DNA from: Sphingomonas donggukensis
GTDB lineage: Bacteria > Pseudomonadota > Alphaproteobacteria > Sphingomonadales > Sphingomonadaceae
NCBI RefSeq assembly: GCF_023674425.1
Contig: NZ_CP098401.1
Location: 2,108,001-2,172,000 of the forward strand
Direction: 5' to 3'
DNA: 64,000 bases
Part shown: piece after piece, positions 35,217-43,446 of the stretch
Layout: every line of letters begins with the position of its first letter
Numbering within the stretch: the first letter of the stretch is position 1
Made by a program: the position numbers and the translations under genes
Notes under the pieces: model-generated
What the model saw: the letters and a program-made list of their open reading frames with translations, nothing else
Told to the model about the DNA's origin: nothing
Database searches by the model: none

Positions 35217-36089
35217 ATGACAGACACCAAAGTACCGGACCGCGTCTTTCCGCGGGCCAAGCAGGACGCCGAAACCGCAGCCCACGGCGTCACCACTCCC
35301 CAGACCGCGCATCCGGCCTACCGCCTCGCCTTCCAGGACATGGACTTCCTGCTGCGGGAGGATCTGCGGCCCGTGCGCTTCCAGCTCGAACTGCTGAAGC
35401 CCGAGCTGATCCTCGAGGAAGCGAAGATCGCGTCGACCTTCGTTTTCTACGGATCGGCGCGCATCCCCGAGCCGGTGAAGGCGCAGGCGATGCTCGACGC
35501 CGCCCCCGCCGACGGCCCGCAGCGCAAGATCGCCGAACGGCTGGTCGAAAAGTCGCGCTATTACGACGTCGCGCGCGAGTTGGCGCAGATGGTCAGCAAT
35601 TTCCCCCTCGATGAAGCCGGGATGCGCCACTTCGTCGTCACCTCGGGCGGTGGCCCCTCGATCATGGAGGCGGCGAACCGCGGCGCACTGGACGTCGGTG
35701 CCGAATCGATCGCGCTCAACATCGTCCTGCCGCACGAACAGGCGCCGAACCCATATGTGACGCCGGCGCTGAGCATGCAGTTCCACTATTTCGCGCTCAG
35801 GAAGATGCACTTCCTGCTCCACGCGCGCGCGCTCGCCGCCTTCCCGGGCGGGTTCGGCACATTCGACGAACTGTTCGAGCTGCTGACGCTGATCCAGACC
35901 GGCAAGATCAAGCCGATCCCGATCCTGCTCTACGGCCGCGCCTTCTGGGAGCGCGTCGTCGATTTCCCCGCGCTGGTCGAGGAAGGCGTGATCTCGGAGC
36001 GCGACCTGTCGCTCTTCACCTTCTGCGAAACCGCGCAGGAAGGCTGGGACATCGTCCGCAAGTATTATGAGGGCGCCGGCACCGTTTGA
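35217..36089 (+). CDS. LOG family (TIGR00730-like) Rossmann-fold protein
   Basis: A 290-residue protein with the LOG/lysine-decarboxylase-like fold. Motifs are FYGSARIPEP, TSGGGPSIMEAANRGA and the signature PGGFGTFDELFELLT. LOG enzymes cleave nucleoside 5'-monophosphates between base and ribose phosphate, releasing cytokinins or free bases. This longer bacterial type has about 70 extra N-terminal residues (KVPDRVFPRAKQDAE onward), and its substrate is not known. The ATG at 35217 follows the extensin-like gene by 25 bp. Confidence 0.87.
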   Translation: MTDTKVPDRVFPRAKQDAETAAHGVTTPQTAHPAYRLAFQDMDFLLREDLRPVRFQLELLKPELILEEAKIASTFVFYGSARIPEPVKAQAMLDAAPADGPQRKIAERLVEKSRYYDVARELAQMVSNFPLDEAGMRHFVVTSGGGPSIMEAANRGALDVGAESIALNIVLPHEQAPNPYVTPALSMQFHYFALRKMHFLLHARALAAFPGGFGTFDELFELLTLIQTGKIKPIPILLYGRAFWERVVDFPALVEEGVISERDLSLFTFCETAQEGWDIVRKYYEGAGTV

Positions 36090-36179
36090 GGGGTGTCGGC
36101 GGGGTGGCGCGCAGACGTTCCGTGACGGAGCGCCTGCGGGTCGGGCCTAGCTCTTGATCAGCCACGACGTGGCGATTCC

Positions 36180-36201
36180 GCGGATTGCTTGCGCAATCCG
36201 C
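36180..36201. terminator. Perfect 9-bp hairpin between LOG and cytochrome c genes
   Basis: GCGGATTGC (36180-36188) and GCAATCCGC (36193-36201) flank a 4-nt loop in the 126-bp convergent gap. There is no T-run; it could end transcription from either side with Rho or act as a 3' stabiliser. The rest of the gap shows nothing recognisable. Confidence 0.45.
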
Positions 36202-36215
36202 TGGCCGCCCACACC

Positions 36216-36914
36216 TTACTTCGGTGCACGTTCCTTCGCCGCCGGATCGACCGACGGGGCGCCGGCTGCCGGAGTCGCGCTTTCGACGACATTCGCGGTC
36301 GCGCCAGTCGTAGCATTGCCCTCGACCGCGGCGGCGGCGTTCGAGCCTTCGCCGGCAGCAGCCGCTGCGTCGGGCGCGCCCGCTGCCGGAGCGGCGGGGA
36401 GCGGCAGGTTGGAGCCTTGCGCGTTCAGATACGCGATCACGTTCGCGCGTTCCTCGGCATTACCCAGGCCAGCGAAGGTCATCTTGGTGCCGTCGGCGAA
36501 CTTGCGCGGGCTCTTCAGCCACGCGTCCATCGTGTCGAAGTCCCACTTGCCGCCCTTGGCCTTCAGCGCCTCGGAAAAGGCGAAGCCGGCCTTGCCCTGC
36601 GCGATCGCTTCGCCGAGCGTCGCGTACAGGTTCGGGCCGACGCCGTTCGCGCCGCCCTGCGTGATGGTGTGGCACGCCGCGCACTTGGCGAAGCTCGCCT
36701 GGCCCTTGGCGGCGTCGGCGGTGGCGAGGCGGGTCGCAATCGGGGCTTCGGCAGCGCCGCCGCCGGCGCCGGATTCCTCGACGCCCTCGATCGGATAGCC
36801 CATCTTCTCCGGGCGCCCGCCGTGGAACGCCATGCCGCTGGCGATCGAGAGACCCAGTGCCGCGACGCAGCCAGCGAGCACCCAGCCCGCGATCGTGTTG
36901 CCTCGATTGTCCAT
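36216..36914 (-). CDS. Membrane-anchored cytochrome c (class I, CycM-like)
   Basis: A 232-residue cytochrome c. An uncleaved N-terminal helix (about 9-30) anchors it in the membrane, and the haem is bound at CAACH (78-82) with a distal Met in KMTFAGL. It resembles CycM/c552 proteins that pass electrons from bc1 to the aa3 oxidase encoded at 11043-17573 (inference). After the haem domain there is a 60-residue Ala/Gly-rich tail of low complexity, an unusual addition. It is divergent from pheA. Confidence 0.92.
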   Translation of the reverse strand: MDNRGNTIAGWVLAGCVAALGLSIASGMAFHGGRPEKMGYPIEGVEESGAGGGAAEAPIATRLATADAAKGQASFAKCAACHTITQGGANGVGPNLYATLGEAIAQGKAGFAFSEALKAKGGKWDFDTMDAWLKSPRKFADGTKMTFAGLGNAEERANVIAYLNAQGSNLPLPAAPAAGAPDAAAAAGEGSNAAAAVEGNATTGATANVVESATPAAGAPSVDPAAKERAPK

Positions 36915-37004
36915 TGCCCGCCGTTTTTATGAAAAAGTGGAAAGTCGGCCCCCTTTAGGGTGCGGCTTGCGCCATCGCAAGCGGGCGCTTACCCGCCGCC
37001 GCAC

Positions 37005-37895
37005 ATGGAAAACTTCGCCGCCCCCGCCCGCCCGATCGTCGCGCGCATGACCGATGCCGCCGCCGCCGAGCCCAACCGCGCGGTCGCGTTCCAGGGCGCG
37101 CCCGGCGCCAACAGCCATGTCGCTGCGATGGAGGCGTTCCCGACCGGCCTGCCGCTGCCCTGCTTCGACTTCGCCGATGCGATCGAGGCGGTGCAGACCG
37201 GCGCCGCCGACTGCGCGATCATCCCGATCGAGAATTCGCTCCACGGCCGCGTCGCCGACATCCATTTCCTGCTGCCCGAATCGGGGCTGGTCATCACCGG
37301 CGAGCATTTCCTGTCGATCCGCCACGCGCTGCTCTCGGTCGGGCCGCAGGATGCGGTGCGTGAGGCGATGAGCCATCCGCAGGCGCTCGGCCAGTGCCGC
37401 CACTGGTTGCGCAAGAACGGCATCGCCGCGATCGCCTATCCCGACACCGCCGGCGCCGCCGCGGTGGTGGCGGAACGCGCCGACCCCGCCATCGCCGCAC
37501 TCGCGCCCCCCGCCGCCGCCGCGCTCTACGGGTTGCAGGTGCTGGCAGAGGACGTGTCGGACGCCGCGCACAACGTCACCCGCTTCGTGACGCTCGCCCG
37601 CCAAGCGCCCCCGCTCACCGGCGCCGGCCCGTTCATGACCACGCTGATCTTCGAGGTAAAGAACGTGCCCGCCGCGCTCTACAAGGCAATGGGCGGCTTC
37701 GCGACCAACGGCGTCAACATGACGAAGCTCGAAAGCTATCAGCGCGGGGCGAGCTTCGCCGCGACCGAATTCTACGCCGACATCGTCGGCCAGCCCGGCG
37801 ACCCCGCGGTCGATCGCGCACTCGACGAACTGGGCTATCATTCGAAATGGGTGAGGCTGCTGGGAACGTACCGCCAAGCCCGCACGCGCCCCTAA
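37005..37895 (+). CDS. pheA: Prephenate dehydratase
   Basis: A 296-residue monofunctional prephenate dehydratase that makes phenylpyruvate. The PDT domain has FQGAPGANSHVA, DCAIIPIENSLHGRV and the catalytic TRF within NVTRFV. A C-terminal ACT domain (about 210-290) carries KLESYQRG, the allosteric phenylalanine-binding region. No chorismate mutase domain is fused; a separate AroQ mutase is at 47293. ATG 37005 is preferred; ATG 37047 is also possible. The stop overlaps the convergent nudC stop by 4 bp. Confidence 0.95.
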   Translation: MENFAAPARPIVARMTDAAAAEPNRAVAFQGAPGANSHVAAMEAFPTGLPLPCFDFADAIEAVQTGAADCAIIPIENSLHGRVADIHFLLPESGLVITGEHFLSIRHALLSVGPQDAVREAMSHPQALGQCRHWLRKNGIAAIAYPDTAGAAAVVAERADPAIAALAPPAAAALYGLQVLAEDVSDAAHNVTRFVTLARQAPPLTGAGPFMTTLIFEVKNVPAALYKAMGGFATNGVNMTKLESYQRGASFAATEFYADIVGQPGDPAVDRALDELGYHSKWVRLLGTYRQARTRP

Positions 37896-38761
37896 CCCGC
37901 CACCCAAACTTCCAGCAACGTCCGCGCGATCGCATAGCGCGGCGGCGGCAGGAACGGCGCCTCCTCCCCGGCAAGCGCCGCGCGGACCTCGTCCCGCGTC
38001 ACCCACATCGCATCCTCGATCTCCGCGGTATCGATTGCCAGCACATCGCTGTCCGCGGTCGCGAAGGCACCGATCATCAACTGCCCCGGAAACGGCCACG
38101 GCTGGCTCGCGACATAGCGCACGTCGCGCACCCGCACCCCGGCTTCCTCATACACTTCGCGCGCGACGGCCTCTTCCATCGACTCGCCCGGCTCGACGAA
38201 GCCGGCCAGCGCCGAATAGCGCCGCGGCGGCCACGGATGCCCGCGCCCGAGCAGCGCCCGCCCCTCGAACTCGGCGAGCATGATGACGACGGGGTCGGTG
38301 CGCGGGAAATGCTCGGCGGCGCACGCCGGGCATTTGCGCGCCCAGCCGCCGCGGATCACCTCGGTCGCCGTGCCGCAATTCGCGCAGAACCGGTGCCGCG
38401 CGTGCCACCCGGTCAGGCTGCGCACCGTGCCGAAGATCGCCGCCTCGTCCGCCGGCATCGTCTCGAGCATGCGGTACAGCGCCGGCGACCGCGCCGGTCC
38501 GCTCGCGTCGCCGGGGCGGCTCTCGGCGAAATGCGGGCGTCCACCGTCATCCAGCCCCAGGAACAGCAGCGCGCCGTCCTCCGCGGCATCGGCCAGCGTC
38601 GTCCACGCGATCCGCCCGTCCTCACCGATAGCCGGATCGCCGCGATCCAGCCGCAGCAACCGCGCCCGCCAGTCCCCCGCCGCCGCCGCCAGCGCCTCCG
38701 CATCGCCGCGGATATGATCGGCCCGGTCGAGCCAGCTGCCGGTGAAGCCGATGTCGGTCAT
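37892..38761 (-). CDS. nudC: NAD(H) diphosphatase
   Basis: A 289-residue Nudix enzyme that hydrolyses NADH to NMNH and AMP and, in the NudC family, can remove NAD caps from RNA. A zinc ribbon (CANC...CPAC) precedes the Nudix box GFVEPGESMEEAVAREVYEEAG. The NADH-specific array SQPWPFPGQLM follows the box. ATG 38761 (MTDIGFTGSW) is chosen over the ATG 12 nt upstream. It is convergent with pheA. Confidence 0.95.
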   Translation of the reverse strand: MTDIGFTGSWLDRADHIRGDAEALAAAAGDWRARLLRLDRGDPAIGEDGRIAWTTLADAAEDGALLFLGLDDGGRPHFAESRPGDASGPARSPALYRMLETMPADEAAIFGTVRSLTGWHARHRFCANCGTATEVIRGGWARKCPACAAEHFPRTDPVVIMLAEFEGRALLGRGHPWPPRRYSALAGFVEPGESMEEAVAREVYEEAGVRVRDVRYVASQPWPFPGQLMIGAFATADSDVLAIDTAEIEDAMWVTRDEVRAALAGEEAPFLPPPRYAIARTLLEVWVAG

Positions 38762-38829
38762 GCTAGCCACCAAACCCGATACTCACCCCAAACCCGACGC
38801 TCACCTCAAACCCAAGGCTCACCCCAACA

Positions 38830-38948
38830 CCGCTCGTCTCGAGTAGCGATCGAGCTTGTCGAGAGCGCGTATCGAGAGATACCCTCTTGTGGCACCCACC
38901 TCTCGATACATCGTCTCGACAGGCTCGACGATTACTCGAGGCGAACGG
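38830..38948. repeat. 119-bp inverted repeat element, copy 2
   Basis: It has the same length and layout as the element at 17622-17740. It starts CCGCTCGTCTCGAGTAGCG, contains TATCGAGAG / CTCTCGATA inner arms, and ends ATTACTCGAGGCGAACGG. The central loop sequence differs. It lies between nudC and the serine hydrolase gene, both on the minus strand. Confidence 0.85.
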
Positions 38949-38974
38949 AAGAATATCGGGCGTTACCAACAATC

Positions 38975-40297
38975 CTACCGCCGCCCATCGGCATACAGCG
39001 CCTTCACCACATCCGCGCGCAGCGGCCATTTGTCGGCGGGGAAGTAGTTGACCATCACCGTCCCGCGAATCTTCCGCACCGGATCGACCCACGCGATCGT
39101 GCCCGCGGCGCCGCCCCAGCCATAGGTGCCCTTGCTCGCGCCGCCGGGCACGTCGCGCAGATACACCGATCCGCCCGCGCCATAGCCCATCGCGCCCGCG
39201 CTCTGCCCGCCGGTGTTGCCGTCGACCCCGCCGAACACGACGCCTGTCGGCAGCAGGTTCGACATGGCGAGCCTGACCGTCGCCGGCTTCATCACGCGCA
39301 CGCCGTCCAGCGTCCCCTCGTTCGCCAGCATGTGCAGGAACCGGTCGTAATCGCGCGCCGACATGACCAGACCTGCGCCACCATAGGGGAAGCTCGGCGG
39401 TTGCAGATAGACCGACGTCTTCGCCGGATCGAACGGGAACATGTTGGCGCCCGCGAAGGCATAATTATCGGCCAGCCGCCCGACCTCGCTCGCCGGCACC
39501 GTCCAGTAGCTCGAGCGCATCTTGAGCGGATCGAACAGCCGCGTCTGCACGAAGCGTTCGAACGGCACGCCCGACGCCTTCTCGACCACCGCGGCCATCA
39601 CGTCGAGGCCGATCGAATAGCTCCACTTGGTCCCCGGCTCGGCGATCAGCGGCAGCGTCGCGACGCGGCCGGCGAATTCCTGCAAGGACTTCGGGCGCGC
39701 GGCGCGGGCCTGCGCCTCGACCGCGGCATTGACCGCCGCCGGCAGGATCCCCAGCCGCTCGCTTTCCTTCAGCAACGGCCCCTTGGCGGAGATGCTGTAG
39801 CTCAGGCCGGCGGTGTGGGTCAGCAGCATCCTGACCGTGATCGGCGTCTTCGCGGGCACGCTGTCGAGCGAGGTGTCGGGGCTGGACAGCACCTTCATCG
39901 CCTTGAAGCCCGGATAGAAATCGCTGACCGACTGGTCGAGGCGCAGCTTGCCCTCCTCGATCAGGATCATCGCGGCCATCGCCGTGATCGGCTTGGTCAT
40001 CGAATAGACCCGCCACAGCGTGTCCGGCCCGGCCTTCGCCGCGCCCGGATCGGTCGAGATCGCGCCGGCTTGCGGAAATGCCGGGGGAGCGTCGCCCTGG
40101 CCGATCGCGGCGACGATGCCGGGCATCTTGCCGTCGCGGACATAGCCGTCGAACAGCGCCTGGACGGCGGGATAGGCCGGCGTCTCGCGCACCGCGATCG
40201 GTGCGGTCATGCGCGGCGCGGGCTGCACCTGCCACGCGTGGGCGGCAAACGCGCTGCCGCTCATCAGGATCACCGCGCTCACCAGTTTCAACCGCAT
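38975..40297 (-). CDS. Serine hydrolase, beta-lactamase class C/esterase family
   Basis: A 440-residue exported protein with a signal peptide (residues 1-21, ending FAAHA) and a penicillin-binding-protein-like serine hydrolase domain. The nucleophile is in YSMTK (SxxK), the second motif is YSIG, and the third region is GWGGAAGT in place of KTG, a pattern common in EstB-like esterases. It is therefore more likely an esterase or D-peptidase than a beta-lactamase. The ATG has a strong GAGGAGAG upstream. It overlaps the mutY end by 10 bp. Confidence 0.88.
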   Translation of the reverse strand: MRLKLVSAVILMSGSAFAAHAWQVQPAPRMTAPIAVRETPAYPAVQALFDGYVRDGKMPGIVAAIGQGDAPPAFPQAGAISTDPGAAKAGPDTLWRVYSMTKPITAMAAMILIEEGKLRLDQSVSDFYPGFKAMKVLSSPDTSLDSVPAKTPITVRMLLTHTAGLSYSISAKGPLLKESERLGILPAAVNAAVEAQARAARPKSLQEFAGRVATLPLIAEPGTKWSYSIGLDVMAAVVEKASGVPFERFVQTRLFDPLKMRSSYWTVPASEVGRLADNYAFAGANMFPFDPAKTSVYLQPPSFPYGGAGLVMSARDYDRFLHMLANEGTLDGVRVMKPATVRLAMSNLLPTGVVFGGVDGNTGGQSAGAMGYGAGGSVYLRDVPGGASKGTYGWGGAAGTIAWVDPVRKIRGTVMVNYFPADKWPLRADVVKALYADGRR

Positions 40298-41319
40298 CGC
40301 ACTCTCCTCATCGCATCCGCCGCCTTGGCGAAGACCGTCGGCAGTCCCGCCGAATCGAGCGCGTCGACCGGCCACCATTCGCCGCCCGCTTCCTGCGCCG
40401 CCGCCGTGGCGCTCGCAAGGCGAAGTTCGAGGCGGAAGTGGGTGAAGACATGGGTGATCGTCTCCGGGTGCCAGCCCCACGCCGCGTCCGCCGGTGCTTC
40501 CGCAAGGCCCGGTGGCTCCGCGACCCACGGCCCGGTCGGCAGCGCGCGCATGCCGCCCAGCAACCCCTTCGCCGGACGCCGCACCAGCAGCACGCAGGGC
40601 CCCGCCTCCAGCCAGAAGATCGTGCCGTGACGCACCGGCTTCGCGGCCTTGGCCTTGCGCGGCGGATAGGCCTCGGGATCGCCGCTCGCATATCCCGCGC
40701 AGTGGTCGCGGAGCGGGCACAGAAGACATTTGGGCGCGCGCGATGTGCAGATGCCCGAGCCCAGATCCATCATCGCCTGCGCGAAATCGCCCGCCCGCGC
40801 GTCGGGCGTGATCGCGTCGGCCAGCGCCCGCGCCTGTCCCCCGTCGTCGGCGAACAGCCGCGCGACGACCCGCTTCACGTTCGCATCGACCACCACCGCC
40901 CGCCTGCCGAACGCGATCGCGCTGATCGCCGCGGCGGTGTAATCGCCGAGCCCCGGCATCCGCCGCAAAGCCGCCTCGTCCTCCGGGAAGCGCCCGCCAT
41001 GCTCGGAGGCGACGACGCGCGCGCACGCCACCAGGTTGCGGGCGCGGGCATAGTATCCCAGCCCCGCCCACGCCGACATCACATCGGCCTCGTCCGCCGC
41101 CGCAAGCGCAGCGAAATCGGGCCAGCGCGCCACCCACGCCTCGAACCGCGGGCGCACCGCCGCGACCGTCGTCTGCTGGAGCATCACCTCCGACAGCCAC
41201 ACCCGGTACGGGTCGGTCGCGTTCGCCCCCGGCGGCGCCCGCCACGGCAGCACGCGGGCGTTGGCATCGTACCAGGCGAGCAACTTGGGCGCGATATCGT
41301 CGGGACGCTTGGCGGACAC
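40288..41319 (-). CDS. mutY: A/G-specific adenine DNA glycosylase
   Basis: A 343-residue base-excision repair enzyme that removes adenine opposite 8-oxoguanine. The catalytic Glu44 is in WLSEVMLQQT, and the helix-hairpin-helix with catalytic Asp is in PGLGDYTAAAISAIAFG...VDANVKRV. The 4Fe-4S cluster cysteines are CTSRAPKCLLCPLRDHC. A C-terminal MutT-like domain recognises 8-oxoG. GTG 41319 is taken as start. It is divergent from the DUF721 gene by 27 bp. Confidence 0.96.
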   Translation of the reverse strand: MSAKRPDDIAPKLLAWYDANARVLPWRAPPGANATDPYRVWLSEVMLQQTTVAAVRPRFEAWVARWPDFAALAAADEADVMSAWAGLGYYARARNLVACARVVASEHGGRFPEDEAALRRMPGLGDYTAAAISAIAFGRRAVVVDANVKRVVARLFADDGGQARALADAITPDARAGDFAQAMMDLGSGICTSRAPKCLLCPLRDHCAGYASGDPEAYPPRKAKAAKPVRHGTIFWLEAGPCVLLVRRPAKGLLGGMRALPTGPWVAEPPGLAEAPADAAWGWHPETITHVFTHFRLELRLASATAAAQEAGGEWWPVDALDSAGLPTVFAKAADAMRRVRCG

Positions 41320-41346
41320 GCCCGCGCTATGGCATGAGGGGCGCCG

Positions 41347-41892
41347 ATGCCGAAGCCCTCCGCCCCGAAATCGCCACGCAGCGCCGCAGGCGCCAAGGCC
41401 GAGCCGGTGCGGTCGAATCGCCCGCGCCCGGTCGCCGAGCTGCTGCCCGACGTGGGCCGCGCAGCGTTTCGCAAGTTCGGCTTCGTCCAGTCCTCGGTCG
41501 TCAGCCGCTGGGCGGACATCGTCGGCCCGAAATACGCCCGCGTCTCCGCCCCCGAATCGATCCGCTTCCCGATGGGCGAGCGGTCGCAGGGCACGCTGAC
41601 GCTGACCGTCGCCGGCGCCCACGCCACGATGATGCAGCACATCGCGCCCGAGATCGTCGACCGGGTCAACCGCTTCTTCGGCTATGGCGCAGTCGCGAAA
41701 CTCGTCATCCGGCAGGGCGACGTGCAGCGCGCGCCGGCCCGCGTCGCCCCGCCCGCGGTCCGCCCGGTCAGCCACGAACTCGGCGAATCGCTCCGCACCA
41801 TCGCCGACCCCGAACTGAAGGCGGTGCTCGCCTCGCTCGCCGCGGGGGTAGAGGCGGTTCGCGACATTCCAGTCATCGGCAAGGTTTCCTGA
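41347..41892 (+). CDS. DUF721 (DciA-like) protein
   Basis: A 181-residue protein with a basic disordered N-terminus (residues 1-28, Lys/Arg/Pro/Ala) and a DUF721 domain, as in DciA, the replicative helicase loader/operator in bacteria without DnaC. Conserved parts are SRWADIVGPKYA and RSQGTLTLTVAGAHA. The C-terminal 60 residues are extra to the core domain. Synteny with mutY and DsbA-like genes is common in alphaproteobacteria. Whether this copy serves DnaB loading is unproven. Confidence 0.8.
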   Translation: MPKPSAPKSPRSAAGAKAEPVRSNRPRPVAELLPDVGRAAFRKFGFVQSSVVSRWADIVGPKYARVSAPESIRFPMGERSQGTLTLTVAGAHATMMQHIAPEIVDRVNRFFGYGAVAKLVIRQGDVQRAPARVAPPAVRPVSHELGESLRTIADPELKAVLASLAAGVEAVRDIPVIGKVS

Positions 41893-41893
41893 T

Positions 41894-42559
41894 TTGCGTA
41901 TCCTGTTCGTGCTCGCCGCCCTGTTCACGCTCGCCGCCGCGCCGCCGGCCAGGGACTGGCGCACCACCGCCGTCACCACGCCGTCGGGGTCGTTCGCGAT
42001 CGGCAACCCGGCGGCGCCGGTGAAGCTCGTCGAATATCTCAGCTTCACCTGCCCGCACTGCGGCCATTTCGTCGCCGAATCGAAGACCGCCCTCCACGAC
42101 GGCTGGGTTCGCAATGGTTCGGTGCGGGTAGAGACGCGCGCGGCGATGCGCGACGCCTATGACGTCGCCGCATGGACGGTGGCACGCTGTGCCGGCCCGG
42201 CGCGCTTCGACCGCCTGTCGCGCGCGATCTTCGCGCAGCAGGACGTGTGGACGACGCGCGGCAGCACCTGGGCGCAGGCCAATCTCGCGAAGCTGAAAGC
42301 CATGCCCGAGCGCGCGCAGGTCCGCGCCATCGCCGACAATTCGGGGCTCTCCGCGATCGCCGCGCGCACCGGGCTGACCCCCGCGGCACTCACCGCCTGC
42401 CTCGCCACCGACGTCCAGCGGAAGCAGCTGATGGCGATGACCGACGCTGCCTTCGCGAAGATTCCGGGCACCCCCGGCTTCGAAATCAACGGCGCGCTGG
42501 TCGAGGGTTTCGACTGGGCGACGCTTGAACCGCAACTCCGCGCCGCCGGCGCCCGCTAA
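41894..42559 (+). CDS. DsbA-family thioredoxin-fold protein
   Basis: A 221-residue exported thiol-disulphide protein. Residues 1-16 form a signal peptide; the active site is CPHC (53-56) in YLSFTCPHCGHF, and the cis-Pro loop is GTPGFEINGALV. Between them lies the helical insertion typical of DsbA. It starts with TTG at 41894, 1 nt after the DUF721 stop. It is followed by a second DsbA-like gene. Redox partners and substrates are unknown. Confidence 0.87.
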   Translation: MRILFVLAALFTLAAAPPARDWRTTAVTTPSGSFAIGNPAAPVKLVEYLSFTCPHCGHFVAESKTALHDGWVRNGSVRVETRAAMRDAYDVAAWTVARCAGPARFDRLSRAIFAQQDVWTTRGSTWAQANLAKLKAMPERAQVRAIADNSGLSAIAARTGLTPAALTACLATDVQRKQLMAMTDAAFAKIPGTPGFEINGALVEGFDWATLEPQLRAAGAR

Positions 42560-42578
42560 CCCAACGGAGCATCCCTAC

Positions 42579-43322
42579 ATGCGTATCCTGACCGCCCTTG
42601 CCGCCGCGACCGCCCTCACCGCATGCGGCGGCAACGGCAGCAACACGACGACCGTCGACAACGTCACTGCCGCCGCGCCGGTCGCCGCCAAGGCCGCGCC
42701 CGCGGGCACCAACTGGGTCGAGACGGTCACGCGCACGCCCGAGGGCGGCTGGCTGATGGGCAACCCCGATGCCCCGATCAAGCTGGTCGAATTCGGCAGC
42801 CGCACCTGCCACGTGTGCCGCGAGTTCGACGAGGTCGGCTACACCCCGCTGACGACCAAATATGTCGCGACCGGCAAGGTCTCTTACGAATTCCGCGACT
42901 TCCTGCGCAACGGCGCCGATGTGGCGGCGGCGCTGGTCGGCGGCTGCGGCGGGACGGGTCCGTTCTTCCCGATCCTCAACCAGATGTACGCCGACCAGCC
43001 GCGCGTGCTCGATGTGTTGCAGAAGCTGCCGCAGAGCTATTACGACGAGCTCGGCAAGCTCAACCAGGGCCAGCAGGCGACGAAGTTCGCGGAAGGGGCC
43101 GGCTACATCGACTTCGCCAAGCAGCGCGGCATTCCCGAGGCGCAGGCACGCACCTGCCTCGCCGATGCCAAGGCCGCCGAGCAGCTCATCAAGATGAACG
43201 AGAAGGCGAACGCCGACTATCCGATCCCCGGCACGCCGACGTTCCTGCTGAACGGCAAGATGCTGGAGAACACCGTCAGCTGGCCGCAGGTCGAAACCGC
43301 GCTGAAATCCGCGGGGGCGTAA
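42579..43322 (+). CDS. DsbA-family lipoprotein
   Basis: A 247-residue protein with a lipobox (LTAC, lipid cysteine 16), a Thr/Ala linker and a DsbA-type thioredoxin fold. The active site is CHVC (77-80), different from the CPHC of its neighbour, so the redox potential probably differs. The cis-Pro loop is GTPTFLLNGKM. The ATG at 42579 has GGAG upstream; a longer frame is open but lacks the signal. The tandem pair suggests division of oxidase and isomerase-like roles (inference). Confidence 0.88.
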   Translation: MRILTALAAATALTACGGNGSNTTTVDNVTAAAPVAAKAAPAGTNWVETVTRTPEGGWLMGNPDAPIKLVEFGSRTCHVCREFDEVGYTPLTTKYVATGKVSYEFRDFLRNGADVAAALVGGCGGTGPFFPILNQMYADQPRVLDVLQKLPQSYYDELGKLNQGQQATKFAEGAGYIDFAKQRGIPEAQARTCLADAKAAEQLIKMNEKANADYPIPGTPTFLLNGKMLENTVSWPQVETALKSAGA

Positions 43323-43358
43323 ACCCGATCGATGGGCCGGGGGGCGACATCAACCAAA

Positions 43359-43427
43359 CCGTTCGTGCTGAGCGAAGTCGAAGCACCTGGGTCGAGCCGG
43401 CCTTTCGACTTCGCTCAGGGCGAACGG
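43359..43427. repeat. 69-bp palindromic repeat, TGAGC-type
   Basis: It begins CCGTTCGTGCTGAGCGAAGT and ends ACTTCGCTCAGGGCGAACGG, inverted to each other. It lies 20 bp before the smc start, so any hairpin would be in the smc leader or the end of the DsbA transcript. Confidence 0.86.
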
Positions 43428-43446
43428 ATGTTCTCCAGGCGCTGAG

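Noticed and set aside
38975-40297. Serine hydrolase considered as a resistance beta-lactamase
   Set aside because: The third motif is not KTG and the sequence fits the broad EstB-like/PBP-like esterase family; resistance cannot be claimed.
37394-40630. A 1078-residue Arg/His-rich open frame on the plus strand
   Set aside because: It runs antisense to nudC, the serine hydrolase and mutY and through a palindromic repeat; composition is that of a shadow frame.
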